A DNA stretch of 16,656 bases from Bacteroidales bacterium UBA5266 (lineage in GTDB: Bacteria > Bacteroidota > Bacteroidia > Bacteroidales > WCHB1-69): the NCBI GenBank assembly GCA_002411545.1, contig DHTG01000049.1, forward strand, positions 8,566-25,221, in the 5' to 3' direction. The position numbers and the translations under genes were made by a program. How positions within the stretch are numbered: the first letter of the stretch is position 1; every line of letters starts with the position of its first letter. Under the pieces are notes generated by a model. It made no database searches. It saw nothing but the letters and a program-made list of their open reading frames with translations, and was not told the origin of the DNA. Positions 1 through 6,555 of this stretch are shown in pieces.

Positions 1-18
1 GACGTAACATGTTACGTC
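1..18 (-). terminator. palindrome after the flavodoxin gene, possible terminator
   Basis: An 18-base perfect palindrome (GACGTAACATGTTACGTC) begins one base beyond the flavodoxin stop codon on the minus strand. As RNA it could fold as a 7-bp stem with a CATG loop. The position just after a stop fits a transcription terminator, but any T-run that would follow lies outside the window. It could instead be a protein-binding dyad. Confidence 0.4.
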
Positions 19-19
19 T

Positions 20-514
20 CTACGTATTTTCCTCGTCCTTGAATTCGTCCACGAATTTTTTGATGTTTTCGTGATGGATAAGCGAAATGCTTTTTTCGGC
101 TTTAGATATTTTTTTGATAATGAAACGTTCGAAGAAGTTCATGTCTTCGAAAATAAATTCACCGCCTAAATATTGTTTTGTTTTAGCTTGCAATAATAGC
201 GATTCAGGAAAAGAAGCTTTCATTTGTTCCTCTTGTTTTTCTTTGCCGGGGTCCATTCCACAGGTAAATAGTCCTACCTTTTTAGATTTCAATTTGTCGA
301 GGTTTTTAATAGCAAATGATTTAATGTTTTTAATGGGATTTCCGGCATAAATGGCGGTTCCCAAAATCACAGCATCATAAGCATCTAAATTTGGATTGGT
401 TTCGGTTTTTAGGTTGATAAGGTTGATGTTCTCATCTCCTAATTTTTCAGCAAGGATGGTTGCGACTTTGGCGGTAGTGCCGTGTTTTGAACTAAAGAGT
501 ATAGCTGTTTTCAT
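20..514 (-). CDS. flavodoxin-domain protein, HemG-like
   Basis: A 164-residue protein with a flavodoxin fold, expected to bind FMN and act as a cytoplasmic electron carrier or small flavin reductase. The N-terminal strand MKTAILFSS is followed by the phosphate-binding loop SSKHGTT (residues 8-14). The segment DAVILGTAIYAG (47-58) is the second FMN-contact region, and GLFTCGMDPG (81-90) is the third strand region. The overall pattern resembles the flavodoxin group that includes protoporphyrinogen oxidase HemG more than the classical acidic flavodoxins. The protein is soluble, with no signal peptide or membrane helix. It lies downstream of iorB on the same strand but beyond a strong hairpin, with no clear TAnnTTTG promoter of its own, so it may depend on read-through. 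The specific substrate or partner is unknown; a HemG role would need haem genes nearby, and none are visible. Confidence 0.8.
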   Translation of the reverse strand: MKTAILFSSKHGTTAKVATILAEKLGDENINLINLKTETNPNLDAYDAVILGTAIYAGNPIKNIKSFAIKNLDKLKSKKVGLFTCGMDPGKEKQEEQMKASFPESLLLQAKTKQYLGGEFIFEDMNFFERFIIKKISKAEKSISLIHHENIKKFVDEFKDEENT

Positions 515-540
515 TTTTTAAGGGTTTAGTTAATACTATA

Positions 541-579
541 TGAAATAAAACATCCACTATGCGTACACATAGTGGATGT
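541..579 (-). terminator. rho-independent terminator after iorB
   Basis: A perfect 12-bp inverted repeat, ACATCCACTATG at 550-561 and CATAGTGGATGT at 568-579, encloses a 6-base loop. It lies 10 bases beyond the iorB stop. Read on the minus strand the hairpin is followed by TTTTATTT, a U-rich tail, so it fits an intrinsic terminator for the iorAB transcript. On the plus strand it is also followed by T-rich sequence, but no plus-strand gene precedes it. Confidence 0.85.
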
Positions 580-589
580 ATGTTTTAGA

Positions 590-1168
590 TTATTTTTTCA
601 TGGCAAAATCTCTGCCGGCGTGTAAACAAGCTATGTTAACATCAACGATATCTTGTCCTTTGCGTATAAAAGTGTCTTTAACGGTATATTCAATATCGTT
701 AAAGTTAAGTTGTAGGAAGGGTGTAGCTGCGCCGAGTATGACCATGTTCGATGAACGAGCCGAACCTAAATCTTTGGCTATTTTATCAGCATTGATGGCT
801 ATTTTATGAGATAGTTGATCAATGCGATTCATTAAGATGCTTTCTTCGGGATAATTCGTGATGTTAATAAAAGGATTGGTATTTGTAATCACCCATCCTT
901 CGGATTTCAACATGGGTAAATATCTTAGAGCTTCCATGGGTTCAACGGAAATGATAATATCTGCTTTGCCGGTAGGGATTAAATCGGAAGCGATTTGTTT
1001 GTCAGACAATCTTAAGTGTGATTGGACATCGCCGCCGCGTTGACTCATGCCGTGTACTTCGGCTTGTTTAAGATATAAACCTTGTTTTACCGCTGTGTTT
1101 CCAATGATGGTGGCGATGGATAAAATACCTTGTCCGCCTACACCTGCCAATATGATGTCAATATTCAT
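590..1168 (-). CDS. iorB: indolepyruvate:ferredoxin oxidoreductase, beta subunit
   Basis: A 192-residue gamma-type subunit of the 2-oxoacid:ferredoxin oxidoreductase family. With IorA it oxidatively decarboxylates aryl pyruvates, made by transamination of aromatic amino acids, to aryl acyl-CoA, or runs the reverse reaction. The start at 1168 gives MNIDIILAGVGGQG, the family's usual N-terminus with the glycine-rich GVGGQGIL loop at residues 9-16. A second family motif, EVHGMSQRGG, is at 37-46. The frame stays open 24 codons further upstream, but that extension runs into iorA and looks unlike the family, so the later ATG is preferred. The gene begins 26 bases after the iorA stop, consistent with translation from one message, and ends before a strong terminator. 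No Fe-S motif is present, as expected for this subunit. Confidence 0.92.
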   Translation of the reverse strand: MNIDIILAGVGGQGILSIATIIGNTAVKQGLYLKQAEVHGMSQRGGDVQSHLRLSDKQIASDLIPTGKADIIISVEPMEALRYLPMLKSEGWVITNTNPFINITNYPEESILMNRIDQLSHKIAINADKIAKDLGSARSSNMVILGAATPFLQLNFNDIEYTVKDTFIRKGQDIVDVNIACLHAGRDFAMKK

Positions 1169-1194
1169 TCTATGATTATTTAAAGGATTAACAA

Positions 1195-2793
1195 TTATTT
1201 TCTTTGTTTTCTTAATCTGCGTTTTAATGTTTGCACACATTCTCTTTGGGGTATAATCACCGAAACGCCTTTATAGTTTAACTCTTGTTTTATGATATTG
1301 GTATTATGTTTGTGATTATTTGGAAGAGGATTAAGAATATGTATATGTTCTTTTTCAACGCCCAATCCCAAGCAAATGCTTTCGAGTCGTCCAACACCGT
1401 GCGATTTTTGACCGCCTGTCATACCGGTAGTTGAATTGTCGAGTATCATAATGGTAATGGGAGTGTTTTCCATTACGCAGTCGAATAATGAAGTGATACC
1501 GGAGTGGCAAAAAGTGGAGTCGCCGATAACGGCAACGGTAGGATTCAATCCTGCATCGGAAGCTCCTTTAGCCATGGTAATGGAGGCTCCCATATCTACA
1601 CAACTGAAAATAGCATTATAGGGAGGTAGTGCTCCTAAAGTATAGCATCCTATATCGGCAAACACACGGCCTTTTCCGTAAGGTTCCGTGGCTTCGTTTA
1701 AAGCTTTATAAGAATCAATATGAGGACAACCCAAACATAAGGCAGGAGGACGAGGTGCTACTATATTAGGGATGGCTTCGCCTTGGGTGTCGGGAAGACC
1801 CAAGGCACGTGCTACTGCATTGGCATTAAGCTCTCCTACACGAGGTAAACTTCCGTCTAATCGTCCTTTAACAGTCAAACAACGGTTTAACAATCCGCGA
1901 AGTTGTTCTTCAATGACAGGATATCCTTCTTCCATCACCATAATCGACTTACATTCATCGGCCAAACGGGCAATGAGTTTAGTAGGAAGGGGATATTGAG
2001 TGATTTTTAATACGGGGTAGGGGCAAACTCGGTCAGGGTAGTTTTCCATAAGATAGTTATAGGCTATACCCGAAGTGATAATACCTAAACTTTTATCTTT
2101 ACCATCAATATATTCATTGAAGGTCGAGGTTTCGAATTCTTTTTCAAAATGCTTTTGTTTTTCTAATAATTCATTGTATTGTTTACGAGCAATAGCAGGT
2201 AAGAGTATGAATTGTTTAGTATTATCGGGTAATTTGATTTCGTTTTGATTTCTTTTCATGTTGCAAACAACGCCCGAACGCGAATGAGCCAAACGGGTAG
2301 TGATGCGTAGCAACACGGGTGTTTTATGTTTTTCTGAAAAATCAAAAGCTGCGATTGTAATATCGTAAGCTTCTTGTTGATTGGAAGGTTCGAAGATAGG
2401 AATCATGGCAAATTTGCCATAACATCTTGAATCTTGTTCGTTTTGTGAAGAGTGCATGCTGGGGTCATCGGCTGAAACAACAACAAGTCCGCCATTGGCA
2501 CCGGTGATAGCTGCATTCATGAAACCATCGGCAGCTACGTTCAATCCCACGTGTTTCATACAAACAATGGCACGTTTGCCGGCATAAGACATGCCAATAG
2601 CAGCTTCAATGGCGGTTTTTTCGTTAGCTGACCATTGTCGATGGATGTCGTTTTCTTTAGCTTGTTTCGATGCTTGAATATATTCCATGATCTCGGTTGA
2701 AGGAGTACCAGGATAGGCATAAATACCGGAAATACCAGCATCAATGGCCGCTTGTGCAATCGCTTCATCTCCTAACAATAATAACTTTTGCAT
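1195..2793 (-). CDS. iorA: indolepyruvate:ferredoxin oxidoreductase, alpha subunit (no ferredoxin domain)
   Basis: A 532-residue catalytic subunit for thiamine-diphosphate-dependent oxidation of aryl pyruvates with CoA and an electron acceptor. The N-terminal pyrimidine-binding half carries YAYPGTPSTEI (25-35) and NEKTAIEAAIG (57-67). CLGCPH at 353-358 is the conserved linker motif. The cofactor half has VIGDSTFCHSG (422-432) and DNSTTGMTGGQ (452-462), the aspartate and asparagine region that binds Mg-thiamine diphosphate. Classical archaeal-type IorA continues into a ferredoxin domain with two CxxCxxC clusters; this one stops at a basic tail (KRRLRKQRK) and has no such cysteines. I recall short forms of this kind in Bacteroides, so this is probably a lineage form rather than a truncation. 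It is the first gene of iorAB and has a plausible promoter upstream. Confidence 0.93.
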   Translation of the reverse strand: MQKLLLLGDEAIAQAAIDAGISGIYAYPGTPSTEIMEYIQASKQAKENDIHRQWSANEKTAIEAAIGMSYAGKRAIVCMKHVGLNVAADGFMNAAITGANGGLVVVSADDPSMHSSQNEQDSRCYGKFAMIPIFEPSNQQEAYDITIAAFDFSEKHKTPVLLRITTRLAHSRSGVVCNMKRNQNEIKLPDNTKQFILLPAIARKQYNELLEKQKHFEKEFETSTFNEYIDGKDKSLGIITSGIAYNYLMENYPDRVCPYPVLKITQYPLPTKLIARLADECKSIMVMEEGYPVIEEQLRGLLNRCLTVKGRLDGSLPRVGELNANAVARALGLPDTQGEAIPNIVAPRPPALCLGCPHIDSYKALNEATEPYGKGRVFADIGCYTLGALPPYNAIFSCVDMGASITMAKGASDAGLNPTVAVIGDSTFCHSGITSLFDCVMENTPITIMILDNSTTGMTGGQKSHGVGRLESICLGLGVEKEHIHILNPLPNNHKHNTNIIKQELNYKGVSVIIPQRECVQTLKRRLRKQRK

Positions 2794-2847
2794 AGGTTCT
2801 ATATTTTTTAATTTTATTATTATGATTTTAATTTTTTTATAACGCTA

Positions 2848-2874
2848 CAAAGATAACATTTTAATGTATGCAAA
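2848..2874 (-). promoter_or_regulatory. candidate Bacteroidetes-type promoter for iorAB
   Basis: On the minus strand TATCTTTG (2848-2855) matches the Bacteroidetes -7 consensus TAnnTTTG exactly. A TTTG (2871-2874) lies 15 bases upstream and could be the -33 element, although that spacing is shorter than usual. The start codon of iorA is 55 bases downstream, leaving an AT-rich leader. The 107-base gap to the lipoprotein gene supports a separate transcription start here. Confidence 0.5.
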
Positions 2875-2900
2875 TGTTAGTAGCCAGTAGAAATATTTGT

Positions 2901-3329
2901 TTAGTAAACCACTTCTTTGGTGAGTTTACCCTCTTCGTTGTAGAATTTCCATTTTCCGGATTTTTGGCCATGATGGTATTTCCCAATATAATGAATTTGA
3001 CCGTTGGGATACCAAACTGTATATTTACCATGTTCTTTTCCATCTACATAGGTTCCTTGGCTATTTTTGTTTCCATTTTCGAACCAGGATGTCCATTTGC
3101 CATTACGTTCTTTTTTCTTATTATACGTTCCTTCTATGAATTTTTGTTCTTTGTCGAAAAACATGGTTTCTTTGTATAGCAGCTTTGAACCATCTTTTTG
3201 AATTATATATTCTTCGATTTTTTTAGGTTTACCATCCTCCCATGTTTCTATAATTTTACTTTCAGTTTTATTCTGCGTACATCCAAGGATTATACTTAAA
3301 CTACAGATAGCTATGAACAGTTTATGCAT
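2901..3329 (-). CDS. small lipoprotein with MORN-like repeats (YwqK type)
   Basis: A 142-residue predicted lipoprotein. The N-terminus MHKLFIAICSLSIILGC is a short basic region, a hydrophobic core and a lipobox, with Cys17 as the lipidated residue. The next residues (TQNKTE) do not resemble the acidic surface-export signal of Bacteroidetes, so a periplasm-facing location is more likely. The body holds MORN_2-type repeats of about 23 residues with the pattern G-K-W/Y-x-x-W/Y-x-x-x-G: NGKWTSWFENG (76-86), HGKYTVWYPNG (100-110) and SGKWKFYNEEG (124-134). Proteins of this kind are often labelled antitoxin YwqK family from repeat similarity alone, and no toxin is adjacent. Only 9 bases separate it from the upstream Skp-like gene. 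Its function is not known; the repeats suggest a beta-sheet binding or structural role. Confidence 0.75.
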   Translation of the reverse strand: MHKLFIAICSLSIILGCTQNKTESKIIETWEDGKPKKIEEYIIQKDGSKLLYKETMFFDKEQKFIEGTYNKKKERNGKWTSWFENGNKNSQGTYVDGKEHGKYTVWYPNGQIHYIGKYHHGQKSGKWKFYNEEGKLTKEVVY

Positions 3330-3338
3330 AGATATAAT

Positions 3339-4040
3339 TTAGTTAGATGATTTTTTATACGTATCATTTAATTCTTTGATGACTTCGTCGGTAATGTCAT
3401 ATACTTTATTAGCGTAGATAATGGCAGATCCGGTAGAAGTTGCCAGCACATAATCGGCATTGTATTTGGCTTTATTTACTCGTTGAGTTGCATTGATGAT
3501 TGAGTCGGTGATTTCTTTTTGTACAGACATCTCTTTCATGGCTAATATTTGAGTATATTGTTCTTGCAATCCTTGCAAAGAACCGGCTTCTTGTTGTAGT
3601 TGTTTTTCGGCGTTTTGGATTTGGGTTTGAGTCAAAATGTTTTTTTGAAGATTCGCTTGATAGTTTTTATATTTTTCTTCTAAAGTCGCTTGTTTGCTTT
3701 GTAAATCTTGATGATATTTTTCTGCTTCGGTTTGCAAATCTTTGGTTAAAAGTTCGGCTAAAGTAAAATACTTAATGATCGAATCGTTGTTAACTGTAAG
3801 CATCAAAGGATTTTCGCCAGTAATAGAATTTTGTAAAGGATTACTGCTTTTATTGTTTTGAAAATGTAATATATATAAGACAATCAACCCAATAAATAAT
3901 ACAACAAAAGCAAAGATTTGAATCCAACCGTGTTTTTTTGAATTGGTTTTTGTTGGATCGTTTTCGGAAATTTGACTAAAGTTATTGTCTGACGTGTTGT
4001 TTATGTCAGCTGATTCGTTGATGTTTATGTTTTCGTCCAT
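3339..4040 (-). CDS. OmpH/Skp-like protein with N-terminal membrane anchor
   Basis: A 233-residue protein of three parts. Residues 1-38 are polar and rich in Asn, Asp and Ser, and should be cytoplasmic. Residues 40-58 (WIQIFAFVVLFIGLIVLYI) form one membrane helix. The rest should be periplasmic and has the OmpH/Skp plan: a short beta strand (LMLTVNNDSII), a long Gln/Lys/Glu-rich helical arm (about 95-190), and a closing segment with TGSAIIYANKVYDITDEVI (203-221), where the DIT motif and final LN are typical. Skp proteins hold unfolded outer-membrane proteins, but they usually carry a cleavable signal peptide. This one looks permanently tethered, and its coiled-coil arms may scaffold or chaperone at the inner membrane. 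It starts 24 bases after recQ and lies 9 bases before the lipoprotein gene. The family fold is fairly sure; the function is inferred. Confidence 0.72.
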   Translation of the reverse strand: MDENININESADINNTSDNNFSQISENDPTKTNSKKHGWIQIFAFVVLFIGLIVLYILHFQNNKSSNPLQNSITGENPLMLTVNNDSIIKYFTLAELLTKDLQTEAEKYHQDLQSKQATLEEKYKNYQANLQKNILTQTQIQNAEKQLQQEAGSLQGLQEQYTQILAMKEMSVQKEITDSIINATQRVNKAKYNADYVLATSTGSAIIYANKVYDITDEVIKELNDTYKKSSN

Positions 4041-4064
4041 TATTATAATATTTGTATCATTAAT

Positions 4065-6266
4065 TTAATTACCCATATCTGACAAGAACTTAATTCTCAT
4101 CAGACGAATTTCTTCCATAGTATATTCATCTTCACCTAAATCTTTTATGGCCGTTTCCAGTGAATCTAATTCTGTATTCATAAGGTATTCCATAATTTCT
4201 TCCTGATGATAAATATCGACGGTTTCATCGATATAATAATTGATATCGAGTTTAGTACCTGAAAAAATAATGCTTTCAATTTCGGTCAGCAATTCATCTT
4301 TTGTTAAGTTTTTAGCTTTGGAAATATCTTCAAAACTGATTTTACGATCAATGTTTTGAATAATATAAACTTTCAGTCCCGATTTATTAATAACTGATTT
4401 CACAACGAGGTCTTGAGGCCTTTCGATTTCATTGTCTTCCACATACCTTCGAATAAGGTCAATAAAAGGTTTGCCGTATTTTTGAGCTTTACCGGTACCA
4501 ACTCCGGTGATTTGAGTCATTTCTTCCATATTAGTGGGATATTGCACACACATGTCTTCAAGTGAGATTTCCTGGAAGATGACATAAGGGGGTAAGTTTT
4601 CTTTTTTAGCAATGCTTTTGAGTAAATCTTTAAGCATATTAAATAAAACTTTATCAATCACCCCGTCCTTTTGAGTAGGGACAACATCGCCAATATCTTG
4701 ATCTTCGTCTTCTTCATCCTCCTCTATTTTTGTAATTTTAATAGAGAAAGGATGTTTTAAAAATTTTTCTCCGGCGGGAGTGATCTTTAGTATACCATAA
4801 TTTTCAATGTCTTTCACTAAGATTTTTTCAAACAACATTTGACGAATGAGCGAAGCCCAAAATTTATCATCTTTATCTTGCCCTTCGCCGAAGCATTTGA
4901 GTTGATTATGTTTAAACTTTTTCACATCGGAAGAAGCATTTCCGACAATGACATTGATAATGTGTTTTTCTTTAAACTGTTGCTTCAATTCTTTAACAGT
5001 TGACAATAAAACTTGAACGTATTCTTTTCCTTCCATTTTTTGTTTTGGGTGTAAACAGTTGTCACAACAACCGCAATTATCATTGTTATATGTTTCTCCG
5101 AAATAAAACAATAAATGTTTTCTTCGGCATAAATTAGATTCAGCATAAGAAACCGTTTCCGACAATAATTGTCTGGAGATTTCTTGTTCTGAGAAGGGTT
5201 TATTTTTCATTAGTTTTTCTAATTTTATCAAATCATCATAGGCATAGAAAGCAATACAATTGGCCTCTCCATCGTCGCGTCCCGAACGTCCAGTTTCTTG
5301 ATAGTAACCTTCCAAGCTTTTGGGCATATCGTAATGAATAATATACCTAACATTTGGTTTGTCAATTCCCATGCCAAAAGCTATGGTTGCCACAATTACA
5401 TCGATATCTTCCATTAAGAATTTATCTTGGTTTTCTATCCTGATAGCACCATCTAAGCCGGCATGATAGGGTAAGGCTTTGATTTTGTTTACTTGCAACA
5501 ATTCGGCAAAATCTTCTACTTGTTTACGGCTTAAACAATAAACAATGCCTGATTGACCGGAGTGGTTTTTTATGAATTTGATGATTTCTTTATCGACATC
5601 TTTTGTTTTGTTTCGTACTTCATAATAGATGTTAGGCCTGTTAAAAGAAGATAAGAATACTTCGGCGTTGAGCATCCCTAAGTTTTTTTGTATGTCATGT
5701 CTAACTTTGGGAGTGGCTGTGGCAGTTAATGCCATGATAGGTATTTTTTTTTCAATAGAATCGACGACACTTTTTATTTTTCTATATTCCGGTCGGAAAT
5801 CATGTCCCCATTCCGAAATGCAATGTGCTTCATCAATGGCAATAAATGATATTTTGATTTTCTTTAAGATAGCAATATTCTCCTCTTTAACCAATGACTC
5901 AGGTGCTACATACAATAATTTTGTGTTCCCGGCAAATAAATCATTTTTAACATCGGTTTGTTCTTGCTTTGTTAATGAAGAATTATAAACATGTGCAATT
6001 CCTTTTTCTAGACTGAAATTACGTAGTGAGTCTACTTGGTTTTTCATTAAGGCAATCAAAGGAGATACTACAATAGCTGTTCCTTCCATTATCATAGCAG
6101 GAAGTTGATAACACATGGATTTTCCTCCTCCTGTAGGCATAATTACAAAAGAATCTTTTCCTTCTAATATGCTTTGGATAACAGCTTCTTGATTGCTTTT
6201 GAAATGATTGAATCCAAATATTCTCTTGAGTTGTTCATGTAACTCTTTTGACGACATGCTTGCCAT
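4065..6266 (-). CDS. recQ: ATP-dependent DNA helicase RecQ
   Basis: A 733-residue superfamily 2 helicase that unwinds DNA 3'-5' in recombination and repair of stalled forks. The motifs come in order: the RecQ aromatic/Q region GFNHFKSNQ (18-26), Walker A MPTGGGKS (43-50), DEAH with ISEWGHDFRPEY (145-161), LTATAT (180-185), and motif VI QETGRSGR (323-330). The RecQ-C-terminal zinc site is complete with Cys380, Cys398, Cys401 and Cys404, followed by a winged-helix region (about 410-505). An acidic linker (514-527) leads to an HRDC domain (about 535-612) containing ITGVGTGKAQKYG. About 120 further residues are absent from E. coli RecQ (about 610 residues) and look like a helical, possibly helix-turn-helix, extension. 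The ATG at 6266 is taken; an in-frame ATG nine bases later (MSSKEL) is an alternative. It is transcribed divergently from pyk. Confidence 0.96.
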   Translation of the reverse strand: MASMSSKELHEQLKRIFGFNHFKSNQEAVIQSILEGKDSFVIMPTGGGKSMCYQLPAMIMEGTAIVVSPLIALMKNQVDSLRNFSLEKGIAHVYNSSLTKQEQTDVKNDLFAGNTKLLYVAPESLVKEENIAILKKIKISFIAIDEAHCISEWGHDFRPEYRKIKSVVDSIEKKIPIMALTATATPKVRHDIQKNLGMLNAEVFLSSFNRPNIYYEVRNKTKDVDKEIIKFIKNHSGQSGIVYCLSRKQVEDFAELLQVNKIKALPYHAGLDGAIRIENQDKFLMEDIDVIVATIAFGMGIDKPNVRYIIHYDMPKSLEGYYQETGRSGRDDGEANCIAFYAYDDLIKLEKLMKNKPFSEQEISRQLLSETVSYAESNLCRRKHLLFYFGETYNNDNCGCCDNCLHPKQKMEGKEYVQVLLSTVKELKQQFKEKHIINVIVGNASSDVKKFKHNQLKCFGEGQDKDDKFWASLIRQMLFEKILVKDIENYGILKITPAGEKFLKHPFSIKITKIEEDEEDEDQDIGDVVPTQKDGVIDKVLFNMLKDLLKSIAKKENLPPYVIFQEISLEDMCVQYPTNMEEMTQITGVGTGKAQKYGKPFIDLIRRYVEDNEIERPQDLVVKSVINKSGLKVYIIQNIDRKISFEDISKAKNLTKDELLTEIESIIFSGTKLDINYYIDETVDIYHQEEIMEYLMNTELDSLETAIKDLGEDEYTMEEIRLMRIKFLSDMGN

Positions 6267-6346
6267 ATTTTAGTTTGTTGGTTTCATTAATATAGGGTTA
6301 AATATTGTTCATTGTTTTTAATAAAAATATCAGAATTTCTTTACTG

Positions 6347-6354
6347 CAAAATTA
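6347..6354 (-). promoter_or_regulatory. candidate -7 element for recQ
   Basis: On the minus strand TAATTTTG matches the Bacteroidetes -7 consensus TAnnTTTG, 80 bases upstream of the recQ start. No good TTTG -33 element is visible at the right distance, and the surrounding sequence is T-rich enough for chance matches. Confidence 0.3.
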
Positions 6355-6443
6355 TAAAAAAACGTTTAAGGAAATAGTTTTTTTTATTTTTTTTCATTTT
6401 TTTAGGTTTACACCCTATTTTTAATGGGCCATTTTGAAAATTA

Positions 6444-6460
6444 AATACAGCTAATGTATT
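6444..6460 (+). promoter_or_regulatory. small dyad in the recQ-pyk divergent region
   Basis: AATACA and TGTATT form a perfect 6-base inverted repeat around a 5-base centre in the 289-base gap between recQ and pyk. The size and position would suit a repressor or activator site for pyk or recQ. The composition is AT-rich, so a chance dyad is quite possible. Confidence 0.2.
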
Positions 6461-6534
6461 ATGTTATTGATTTCTTGTACTTCAAAAAATCTTGATTAAA
6501 ATGAAAAATCTTTTTTTTTCGATAAATATTTTGG

Positions 6535-6542
6535 TATTTTTG
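6535..6542 (+). promoter_or_regulatory. candidate -7 element for pyk
   Basis: TATTTTTG matches the Bacteroidetes -7 consensus TAnnTTTG and lies 13 bases before the pyk ATG, implying a very short leader. The position of the -33 element is a run of T rather than a clear TTTG. The remaining intergenic sequence is AT-rich without other clear sites. Confidence 0.4.
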
Positions 6543-6555
6543 CACAAAAACAAAT

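Noticed and set aside
1169..1240. Upstream in-frame start for iorB adding 24 residues
   Set aside because: It overlaps the end of iorA and gives a lysine-rich leader unlike the family, whereas the start at 1168 places the GxGGQG loop at the usual distance.
2868..3179. 103-codon plus-strand hydrophobic frame over the MORN lipoprotein gene
   Set aside because: It is antisense to a gene with a clear lipobox and repeats; its hydrophobicity follows from the T-rich complement of lysine-rich codons.
2901..3329. Toxin-antitoxin system based on the YwqK-like label of the MORN lipoprotein
   Set aside because: No toxin gene is adjacent, and a lipoprotein signal makes a cytoplasmic antitoxin role unlikely.
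5629..5988. 119-codon plus-strand frame inside recQ
   Set aside because: It is fully antisense to the conserved helicase core, and its translation resembles no family.
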